Source of the DNA: Glutamicibacter nicotianae | GTDB lineage: Bacteria > Actinomycetota > Actinomycetes > Actinomycetales > Micrococcaceae | Direction: 5' to 3' | DNA: 61,565 nt | NCBI RefSeq assembly: GCF_006539525.1 | Contig: NZ_BJNE01000016.1 | Span: 1 to 61,565 of the forward strand | Part shown: piece after piece, positions 26,052 to 32,457 of the stretch | Numbering within the stretch: position 1 is the first letter of the stretch | How the letters are laid out: each line of letters opens with the position of its first letter | Position numbers and translations under genes: made by a program | Notes under the pieces: generated by a model | Told to the model about the DNA's origin: nothing | What the model saw: the letters and a program-made list of their open reading frames with translations, nothing else | Database searches by the model: none

Positions 26052-26951
26052 ATGGAAACCCGCCGCCTGCAATACCTGTACGAGCTGTCCCGCACCGGTT
26101 CGATGCGGGCGGTGGCGGACGTGCTGGGCACCACCACCTCAACGGTCTCCCAGCAAATCGCACAGCTCTCCCGGGAGGTCGGCGTCAAGCTGCTGGCACC
26201 CGACGGCCGCGGGGTGCGGTTGACACCAGCCGGCCGCCGGCTCGCCGAGCATGCCCGCGGCATCCTCGGTGCAGTGGATGCCGCCCGGCTGGATCTGGAT
26301 CCCGAGGCTGCGCCGTCGGGCACGGTGCGGGTTGCGGGTTTCGCCACGGCCATCCGCACCACCTTGATGCCGATCATCCAGCAGCTGGCCAGCGACCACC
26401 CGGCGGTGCAGATCGTGGTGCTTGAGCTGGAACCTGCCGAGGCGCTCCAACGGCTGGCCGCCGACGACATCGATCTGGCCCTGACCTACGACTACAACCT
26501 GGCCCCGGACACGATCGGCCCGGAAGTCGACACCCTTCAGCTGTGGAGCACCCCCTGGGGACTGGGTGTTCCCGCGGCCGATGCAGCGCGCCTGGGCGCA
26601 GGAGCGCTGCCGGAAGCGGCTGGCGTGCTGGCAGCCTTCCGGGAACGGGATTGGATCGGCAACTCGCGCAATATCGCCGACGAGACGGTGCTGCGCCTGC
26701 TGTCTTCGATGACCGGCTTCAGCCCGCGGGTGCGCCACCACGCCGACAGCCTCGACCTGGTCGAGGACCTGGTCCTCGCCGGGATGGGGGTAGGGCTGCT
26801 GCCCGAGAACCGTCCCGCACGCGAAGGGCTGTCAATCCTGCCGCTGCACCGGCCAGATTTGCGGCTGCGGGCCTTCGCCCGGACGCGTGCCGGACGCAGC
26901 GCGTGGCCGGCACTGGCCCTGGTGCTGCAGAAGATGCGCGAACTGCGATAA
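26052..26951 (+). CDS. LysR family transcriptional regulator
   Basis: 299 residues from ATG 26052; ATG 26043, nine bases earlier, is also possible. N-terminal winged HTH: RRLQYLYELSRTGSMRAVADVLGTTTSTVSQQIAQLSREVGVKLL. C-terminal periplasmic-binding-protein-like effector domain (about 90-290). Divergent from the EamA exporter with an 84-bp gap, the usual arrangement for a LysR regulator and its target. Confidence 0.88.
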   Translation: METRRLQYLYELSRTGSMRAVADVLGTTTSTVSQQIAQLSREVGVKLLAPDGRGVRLTPAGRRLAEHARGILGAVDAARLDLDPEAAPSGTVRVAGFATAIRTTLMPIIQQLASDHPAVQIVVLELEPAEALQRLAADDIDLALTYDYNLAPDTIGPEVDTLQLWSTPWGLGVPAADAARLGAGALPEAAGVLAAFRERDWIGNSRNIADETVLRLLSSMTGFSPRVRHHADSLDLVEDLVLAGMGVGLLPENRPAREGLSILPLHRPDLRLRAFARTRAGRSAWPALALVLQKMRELR

Positions 26952-26960
26952 TCCGGGACC

Positions 26961-28181
26961 TCAGGATTCGAGTTCCTGGACCTCGGCAACGATCAACGAG
27001 CGCGCCGGCGACTGCGCAGGAAGCTCGCGCAGGGCTGCCCGCAACAGGTCCGAGTCGGCCAGCTGGCGACCCAGGTTCAGCAGCTGCCGGGCGGTGCCGC
27101 GGTCCAGCGCCATTTCGCGCAGCGCCGCTTCCATCCGGTGCAGCAGTGCCACGATGCCAGGTGCTTGGGAGCGGGCCAGCAGTCCCGGCGAGTACAACGG
27201 CAGGGCGGCTTCGAGTTCGCCGGCTTCCAGTGCTTGCCTGAGCCGGCCCAAGGTCGTCTGCAGGTCCCATTGCAGGCGGTAGGGGCGCGAGGTCAGGTTG
27301 CGGCCCGGGGAACCCGCAAGCACCTTGCGCAGCCTGACGATTTCGGCGCGGACGGTGCCTTCGGCCGCGGCATCCGGGCGCTCGAACAGCTCCTCGACCA
27401 GCTGCGCGGTGCTCAGGCCTTCGCGGTAATGCGCCAGCAGCGTCAGGATCTCCGCATGACGCAGGGATACGGGCGTCGAGCCGAGGTGGGCCCCGTCACT
27501 GCGCCCCAAGTCCAGGTAGTCGGGGTCGGCCACGACGCCGGCGCCGGGCAGGAGCAGCTGCGTTTCCGCGGCCATGACCGCGGCTTGCAGCAGCGGCAGC
27601 GAGTGCGTGGCAATGGCCTCCGGGCCGCCGGTCAGGTCTATTGCGCCAATGACCTGGCCCGTGCGCGGATCGCGAATCGGCACCGCAGAGCAGCTGAAGC
27701 GGTGGGCCTGCTCGTAGAGGTGCTCAGCACCAGAGACTTGCGAACCGGCGCCCGTTGCCAGCGCCATCCCCGGCGCGGACGTGCCCACGCTCTTCTCGGC
27801 CCAGTCGGCACCTGCCATGAATCCCACGCCTTCGGCTTGGCTCATGGCCCCATTTCCACCCGCTACCCACAGCAAGGTTCCACCTGCATCAGCAAGGGCG
27901 ACCAGGAGATTGGCGTCCATGGCGGACGGGACCAGGAGTTTTTCGAAAACTGGCCAGATCCGCTGGAGTTCGCTTCGTTCGCGCGCCAGACGCAAATGGT
28001 CATCGCTCAGTACCGACGGGACACGCAGGTCAGCGGAGCTTTCCAATGATCGCTTCCAGGAATCCCGCACATCCTGACGCAATGGGAGATCGGCAACGCC
28101 GGCTCCGCTGGAGCCCAAGAGCTCATGAGCATGCTGGGCGCGACGCGATGCGCCAGGCCAATCAATGGAGAACCCACTCAT
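26961..28181 (-). CDS. GAF-domain regulator with C-terminal winged helix (AcoR-like without AAA)
   Basis: 406 residues. The N-terminus has the AcoR-type signature RDSWKRSLE (about 39-47) and a GAF domain (about 90-200) with FSCSAVPIRDPRTGQVIGAIDLTGG. Instead of a sigma-54 AAA+ module there is a HTH region around 240-300 (LRHAEILTLLAHYREGLSTAQL, RAEIVRLRKVL). In related genomes such proteins accompany acetaldehyde dehydrogenase genes, so it may regulate the ald-adh operon; here the EamA-LysR pair lies between them. Start is ATG at 28181. Confidence 0.75.
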   Translation of the reverse strand: MSGFSIDWPGASRRAQHAHELLGSSGAGVADLPLRQDVRDSWKRSLESSADLRVPSVLSDDHLRLARERSELQRIWPVFEKLLVPSAMDANLLVALADAGGTLLWVAGGNGAMSQAEGVGFMAGADWAEKSVGTSAPGMALATGAGSQVSGAEHLYEQAHRFSCSAVPIRDPRTGQVIGAIDLTGGPEAIATHSLPLLQAAVMAAETQLLLPGAGVVADPDYLDLGRSDGAHLGSTPVSLRHAEILTLLAHYREGLSTAQLVEELFERPDAAAEGTVRAEIVRLRKVLAGSPGRNLTSRPYRLQWDLQTTLGRLRQALEAGELEAALPLYSPGLLARSQAPGIVALLHRMEAALREMALDRGTARQLLNLGRQLADSDLLRAALRELPAQSPARSLIVAEVQELES

Positions 28182-28385
28182 GCAATCTCCTCGCTAGCAA
28201 GGCTCGATTTCCGCCGTTCCCACAAGCCTAGGCGACGGGCGGTGCCTTGAGAAGAGTCCCCGCTGCCGCACAAAGATTGATAGTGGACAATTCACCTTAT
28301 TGACTGGAAAAGGGGGTGAAAAGTCAACCAGAATGTTTTCCATCTTTTCCCGAATGCCCCTTTACCTGCTGCGAGGGAGAGAGTA

Positions 28386-28409
28386 ATATACAACCAAATG
28401 GTTGTATAT
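28386..28409. promoter_or_regulatory. perfect palindrome covering the ArsR start codon
   Basis: ATATACAACC (28386-28395), AAAT spacer, GGTTGTATAT (28400-28409): a 24-bp operator-like palindrome. The ATG of the ArsR gene (28398-28400) lies in its centre. The nearest purine-rich stretch (GGGAGAGAG, 28374-28382) is too far upstream to be a normal ribosome-binding site. The site is probably the autoregulatory operator of the ArsR repressor. Confidence 0.75.
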
Positions 28410-28736
28410 GAGCTGAGCGAAGAACAGGTAAACAAGGTCTTCCGCGCCTTGGCAGATGCCACACGAAGGGACATCGTGCGGCGGACGCTTCACGCCGAGA
28501 TCAGCATTTCGGATCTGGCGGCAAGCTACGACATGTCTTTTGCAGCAGTGCAGAAGCACGTTGCCGCCCTGGAAGCCGCAGGCCTGGTCAGGAAAATCGC
28601 ACGTGGCCGCGAACGCATAGTCCGCGGCCAGCCGGACACCATCCGGCACGCACAAGAACTACTTTCTTCCTTGGAGGAAATCTGGCGCCAGCGCATCAGC
28701 CGGCTCGACGATTTCCTTGCCTCCGAGGACACCTAA
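28398..28736 (+). CDS. ArsR family transcriptional regulator (SRPBCC-linked type)
   Basis: 112 residues. Winged HTH with FRALADATRRDIVRRTL and ISISDLAASYDMSFAAVQKHVAALEAAGLV. There are no Cys residues that would bind metal, so this is the non-metal subgroup that partners AHSA1/SRPBCC genes. The next gene begins 11 bp downstream. Because the operator covers the start codon, the transcript may be leaderless, or the true start may be elsewhere. Confidence 0.85.
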   Translation: MVVYELSEEQVNKVFRALADATRRDIVRRTLHAEISISDLAASYDMSFAAVQKHVAALEAAGLVRKIARGRERIVRGQPDTIRHAQELLSSLEEIWRQRISRLDDFLASEDT

Positions 28737-28747
28737 GGAGCATTCCC

Positions 28748-29731
28748 ATGCCCGTCACGTCCATTGATAAAGATGTCCAGTCCTTGACGCTCACCGTCCA
28801 CGCAGAATTCCCGGTCAGCGTGGCCCGGCTCTGGGACGCCTACCTCGACCCGCGCCAGATTGACAAGTTCTGGGGCCCGGTAGAGTACCCGGCCACCTTC
28901 ACTCGCCACGACGCCGCCGCCGGAGGCTACTCGAACTATCACATGACCTCGCCCGAAGGCGAACAGTTCCACGGATACTGGCACTGGCAGGAAGTGGTCG
29001 ACCAGAAATTCTTCGAGGTCATCGATGGTTTCGCGCACAATGACGGCAGCCCGAACGCCAAGTTGCCCACTTCGCGGCTGGTTTTCACCTTCGACCCGCT
29101 GCCCGAAGGCACGAAGCTCACGGTCACCGGAACCTATGATTCGGCGGCGGACCTGGAACAGGTCGTCGCAATGGGAATGATCGACGGAACACGCTCGGCC
29201 ATGAGCCAGATCGAGCAGGTGCTCATCGACCTGCGGGACTACGCGCAGAACTTCGCCACCGAAGCCGAACTGCTCAACGACACGCAGGTTCGCGTCAGCC
29301 GCCTGGTCCGCGGCACCCGCCAGCAGGTCTGGGACGCCCACCACGACCCGGAACTGGTCAAGCGCTGGCAATACGGACCCGATGGCTGGAAGATGACCAA
29401 ATGCGAGCTGGCTCCCGGCGTCGGCGAGAGCTACCTGCTGTGGTGGGCCCCTGACGATGGCAGCAAGGGATTCGGATTCAGCGGAAAGATCCTCGAACGC
29501 GTTGAGGGCCACTACGAAGCGAGCACCGAGCAGCTCGAAGGCGGAGAGGAAATGCTCGGTTCCGGCGTACCCGGATCCGTCAACCAGCTGACGTTCACCA
29601 GCACCACCGGCGGCACCTTGGTGACCACCTTGATCACCTACCGCGACAAGGCCGCTCGCGACACGATGCTCGCCACCGGAATGGCCGATGGCATGGAAGC
29701 CAGCTACGCCCGGCTGGAATCGATTCTCTAA
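28748..29731 (+). CDS. SRPBCC protein with two AHSA1-like domains
   Basis: 327 residues, about twice the normal AHSA1 length. Domain 1 (about 10-155) begins ARLWDAYLDPRQIDKFWGP. Domain 2 (about 175-325) begins QQVWDAHHDPELVKRWQYGPDGW. Both contain the W-x-G/P ligand-cavity pattern of START-like proteins. Shares an operon with the ArsR regulator (AAGGAG upstream of ATG 28748). Ligand unknown. Confidence 0.85.
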   Translation: MPVTSIDKDVQSLTLTVHAEFPVSVARLWDAYLDPRQIDKFWGPVEYPATFTRHDAAAGGYSNYHMTSPEGEQFHGYWHWQEVVDQKFFEVIDGFAHNDGSPNAKLPTSRLVFTFDPLPEGTKLTVTGTYDSAADLEQVVAMGMIDGTRSAMSQIEQVLIDLRDYAQNFATEAELLNDTQVRVSRLVRGTRQQVWDAHHDPELVKRWQYGPDGWKMTKCELAPGVGESYLLWWAPDDGSKGFGFSGKILERVEGHYEASTEQLEGGEEMLGSGVPGSVNQLTFTSTTGGTLVTTLITYRDKAARDTMLATGMADGMEASYARLESIL

Positions 29732-29787
29732 GCGATTCGCCCCACATCCGGCGCCTTGGCGCGCGCATATATGAAAGACTTAGACCC

Positions 29788-30489
29788 ATGAGTTCTCAGA
29801 ATGCGCGCGCAGGCCTGGATAAGCAGGCCGATCAGGTTCAGGACATGTTTGACAAGCTGGCTCCTCGCTACGACTTGCTCAATACCTTGATGACCGGCGG
29901 CATCGTGAACTACTGGCGCAAGATCACCACCGAGGCGATCGCGCCGAAGCCCGGCGAGCGCATTCTCGACCTGGCTGCAGGTACCGGCACCTCCTCGGTC
30001 CCGCTGGCCGAAGCCGGCGCAAAAGTGACCGCCTGCGACATGTCCAACGGCATGCTCGCCGAGGGCCGCAAGCGCTACCCGCAGCTGGACTTCGTGTACG
30101 GCGACGCCCATGAGCTTCCTTTCGAAGATGACACCTTTGACGCTGTGACCATTTCCTATGGCCTGCGCAATATCGATGACACCGAGAAGGCGCTGTCGGA
30201 AATGCGCCGCGTGACCAAGCCCGGCGGCCGCATCGTCGTCGCCGAGTTCTCCACCCCGACCGTCACCCCGGTCAAGGTGGCCTACCAGCAGTTCCTGCCG
30301 CGCGTCATCCCTGCGCTGGGCTACTTGGTGTCGCCTAACCCTTCCGCCTATGCCTACTTGGCTGAGTCCATTGCCGCCTGGCCAGACCAGGAAAAGCTGG
30401 GCGCCAAGTTCGTCAACGTCGGCTGGAAGAACGTGGAATACCGGAACCTGACCGGCGGCATCGTCGCCGTTCACCGCGCTTGGAAGTAG
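29788..30489 (+). CDS. menG: demethylmenaquinone methyltransferase
   Basis: 233 residues of the UbiE/MenG family: MFDKLAPRYDLLNTLMTGG at the start, SAM motif ILDLAAGTGTSSVPLAE, SYGLRNIDD and LVSPNPSAYAYLAESIAAWP. It performs the last C-methylation in menaquinone synthesis. Other men genes are not in the window. Followed by a terminator. Confidence 0.93.
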   Translation: MSSQNARAGLDKQADQVQDMFDKLAPRYDLLNTLMTGGIVNYWRKITTEAIAPKPGERILDLAAGTGTSSVPLAEAGAKVTACDMSNGMLAEGRKRYPQLDFVYGDAHELPFEDDTFDAVTISYGLRNIDDTEKALSEMRRVTKPGGRIVVAEFSTPTVTPVKVAYQQFLPRVIPALGYLVSPNPSAYAYLAESIAAWPDQEKLGAKFVNVGWKNVEYRNLTGGIVAVHRAWK

Positions 30490-30508
30490 AGTTTCTGCAA
30501 AGTTTTCT

Positions 30509-30539
30509 TTTGGCCTGCATCCATCGGATGCGGGCCAAA
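30509..30539 (+). terminator. terminator after menG
   Basis: TTTGGCCTGCATCC (30509-30522) pairs with GGATGCGGGCCAAA (30526-30539) around a 3-nt loop; one position is a U-G wobble. Located 20 bp after the menG stop. Confidence 0.7.
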
Positions 30540-30645
30540 CGACTTTAAGCGGCTCATGCGCGAACCTGGACGGTGTTATTCTTCCAGCTCAGCTGGCATG
30601 CTTGTGTCCGTGAGCCAGACCTCGACCGAATCGCAGCGTTGCACG

Positions 30646-31428
30646 ATGAGCTGGAAGCTGCTGCCTGCCGCCATGCTCTCGGCTTCCGCAGCGCTGCTCT
30701 TCGGCACCGGCAACGCTCTTGTTGGCTACGGCTTGCTGGCGCTGAGCCTGCTGTGCGCAGCTCTCATCGACCGCAGGCTCGCCCAGCATCTGTCAATGAT
30801 CGCGGCAGGGCTGGTGATCATCAGCCTGGTTCCGCTCAACGCGGACCTGAGCCTGGGCCACATGGCGCAGATGGGCACGGCGCTGGCAGCGGCGGTCCTG
30901 CTGCCCTGGCTGATTTCGCGATTCGCCTTGCGGGAGCAAATTATCAAGTTCCCTGTGAACACCGGTCGCAAGTGGCCGTTGGCAGCGAAACTGTATCTGC
31001 TGGCAGTGGTGGCGCTGGGCTTCCTCGTTCTGCCGGTGTATCTGATCAGCACCGGCGTCTATCAGAACTGGCCAGACGCCTCGGACCCAGCGATCTTCTG
31101 GCGGCTCTTCATCGGAGTCAACTCAGTGGGCATCTGGGACGAGCTGTTCTTCATCTGCACGGCATTCGCCTTGCTGCGCAAGCACTTTCCCGACTGGCAG
31201 GCCAATATCCTGCAAGCGGTGATCTTCTCCTCTTTCCTGTGGGAGATCGGCTACCAATCCTGGGGCCCGTTGCTGACCTTCCCCTTCGCCCTGCTGCAGG
31301 GCTATACCTTCAAGCTGACGAAGTCCTTGTCCTATGTCGTAAGTGTGCATCTGATCTTCGACCTTGTCCTGTTCCTCGCGCTGGTCCACGCGCACAACCG
31401 GGAATGGCTCCCGGTCTTCATGTACTGA
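30646..31428 (+). CDS. CPBP-family-like integral membrane protein (duplicated gene, intact copy)
   Basis: 260 residues from ATG 30646; upstream GTG (30604, 30610) and ATG 30598 are alternative starts and none has a clear ribosome-binding site. About eight membrane helices. The last third resembles CPBP/Abi intramembrane proteases: WDELFFICTAFALLRK (DE in place of the usual EE), FLWEIGYQSWG, and VVSVHLIFD as the final His motif. Function unknown. Pieces of a second copy flank the ORF at 31671, so this is the intact member of a tandem pair. Confidence 0.65.
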   Translation: MSWKLLPAAMLSASAALLFGTGNALVGYGLLALSLLCAALIDRRLAQHLSMIAAGLVIISLVPLNADLSLGHMAQMGTALAAAVLLPWLISRFALREQIIKFPVNTGRKWPLAAKLYLLAVVALGFLVLPVYLISTGVYQNWPDASDPAIFWRLFIGVNSVGIWDELFFICTAFALLRKHFPDWQANILQAVIFSSFLWEIGYQSWGPLLTFPFALLQGYTFKLTKSLSYVVSVHLIFDLVLFLALVHAHNREWLPVFMY

Positions 31429-31559
31429 GGGGCTAATTCCTGTTTTCCGCCCTGCTACCCTCATTGGCATGGACACCTGCCAAGCCAGCCAATGCCCCTG
31501 CGCCGATTCTGAACGGCGCAGCTTGTTCATTTCGGCTACCGGCTTCGGTATCCTTATTC
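31360..31559 (+). repeat. direct repeat copy 1 (gene end plus structured 3' flank)
   Basis: About 195 bp at a constant 817-bp offset from copy 2, without gaps until the T-rich tail, about 88 % identical by hand alignment. Contents: the last 22 codons of the CPBP-like gene; GGGGCTAATTCCTG; a possible -10 TACCCT (31456-31461); ATG at 31469 that opens a 36-codon frame; hairpin CTGCGCCG/CGGCGCAG (31498-31521); hairpin TACCG-GCTT-CGGTA (31537-31550). Confidence 0.85.
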
Positions 31560-31574
31560 CGGCTCCCCTGCGAC

Positions 31575-31640
31575 CGTGAGCCAGACCACGAGCGGATCGC
31601 CGCGTTGCACGATCCACGGGAAACTGCTGGCAGCCAATAG
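31575..31640 (+). pseudogene. 5' remnant of the second CPBP-like gene copy
   Basis: TGAGCCAGACC followed by CGTTGCACGAT matches the start region of the intact gene (30609-30660) at roughly four bases in five. The ATG used by the intact copy is ATC here. Homology stops near 31640, where the unrelated ORF begins. Confidence 0.65.
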
Positions 31641-31670
31641 GCGCCCAGGACCTCTAAGGGCGGATCGGCT

Positions 31671-32150
31671 ATGAGTGATTTCGACGAAAAGGGATTCCAC
31701 TACGCGCCGCTGCACGGCGAGTACGAGTCTGGAACTTTTCCCGTGCTGCCGCATACGATGGTTAGCACTCTGAATGCAATGTCGATTGCAGCGGTCTGCG
31801 ACATGGATGAGACCCTGACGGACAATTTGAGGCCAAGCATCAGCGTGAAAATCACGCAATGCATTTTGATGAGCGATGGGTCGATGATCAGTTTGGATCT
31901 GGATCGTGGCTTCACAGCCATATCCCATGGGCCCGGGCCCGCCAGGTGGAGGCGGTCGTCAGATGAGCTGATTGCCGAGATTCTTGATTTGGTGCGGATC
32001 GATGACCCGGAAAGGTCCGGGGATCATCCGTGGGACGAAATTGCCGCTGCCGCCCAACGACGTGGTATCGATATTGATGCTGCAACATTGAAGCAGATGC
32101 CCTACCAGGTCTTGCTCAGCGACAGGGTGATCCGAACGTTTGAGATCTAG
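31671..32150 (+). CDS. hypothetical protein occupying the interior of the duplicated gene
   Basis: 159 residues, soluble, no signal or membrane segment. Begins MSDFDEKGFHYAPLHGEY; the C-terminal half (DELIAEILDLVRIDD, then RRGIDIDAATLKQMPYQVLL) looks helical. I recognise no family. Weak AAGGG 10 bases before ATG 31671. Base composition is slightly less GC-rich than the flanking genes. It sits exactly where the middle of the second CPBP-like copy should be, suggesting insertion or gene conversion. Confidence 0.55.
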   Translation: MSDFDEKGFHYAPLHGEYESGTFPVLPHTMVSTLNAMSIAAVCDMDETLTDNLRPSISVKITQCILMSDGSMISLDLDRGFTAISHGPGPARWRRSSDELIAEILDLVRIDDPERSGDHPWDEIAAAAQRRGIDIDAATLKQMPYQVLLSDRVIRTFEI

Positions 32151-32170
32151 AACTTTGGGGCCTGTTCCCT

Positions 32171-32243
32171 ACCGTCGACCTTGCCCTGTTCCTAACGCTG
32201 GTCCACGCGCACAACCAGGAGTGGATGCCAGTCTTCTTGCGCT
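32171..32243 (+). pseudogene. 3' remnant of the second CPBP-like gene copy
   Basis: Encodes DLALFLTLVHAHNQEWMPVF then LR and stop, versus DLVLFLALVHAHNREWLPVF plus MY in the intact gene. Most differences are conservative or silent, so it was under selection before being cut off. Upstream homology ends near 32175. Confidence 0.8.
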
Positions 32244-32376
32244 GAGGGGTTAATTCCTGTTTTCCTCCCTGCTACACTCTTTGGCATGGATACCTACTAA
32301 GCCAGCCAATGACCCTGCACCGATTCTGTACGGTGCAACTTGTTCATTTCGGCTACCGGCTTCGGTATCCTTTTCT
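32177..32376 (+). repeat. direct repeat copy 2
   Basis: Second copy of the 31360-31559 element, ending in the leader of the ABC-F gene. Relative to copy 1 the -10 is TACACT (32273-32278). The ATG-initiated frame is cut to four codons (ATG GAT ACC TAC TAA, 32286-32300). The hairpin keeps pairing by a G-C to A-T double change (TGCACCG/CGGTGCA). The TACCG-GCTT-CGGTA hairpin is unchanged and followed by a longer T-rich run. Confidence 0.85.
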
Positions 32377-32450
32377 TTTCCGGCCCCTCTTCGAGGTTGA
32401 GCCATTTCTGTGATCCCCCAAGTCGGCAGCCCCTTCGCATTAGCGGGAGG
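32273..32450 (+). promoter_or_regulatory. putative leader of the ABC-F gene with upstream ORF and SD-hiding hairpin
   Basis: Candidate -10 TACACT sits 7 bases before ATG of a four-codon ORF (M-D-T-Y-stop), so the transcript may start leaderless at that ATG. Then come hairpins at 32316-32337 and 32354-32367. Last, CCCCTTCGC (32430-32438) can pair with GCGGGAGG (32443-32450) around ATTA, burying the Shine-Dalgarno GGGAGG of the ABC-F start at 32458. This resembles translational attenuation known for antibiotic-resistance ABC-F genes; the mechanism here is inference. Confidence 0.5.
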
Positions 32451-32457
32451 AACCTGC

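Noticed and set aside
31462-31494. Additional hairpin CATTGGC / GCCAATG in the repeat element
   Set aside because: If transcription starts at the ATG 7 bases after the -10, its 5' arm is not in the RNA; two outer pairs are also lost in copy 2.
31469-31579. 36-codon ORF in repeat copy 1 as a real gene
   Set aside because: No ribosome-binding site, and the frame is cut to four codons in copy 2, so the peptide sequence is not conserved; kept only as a possible leader frame.
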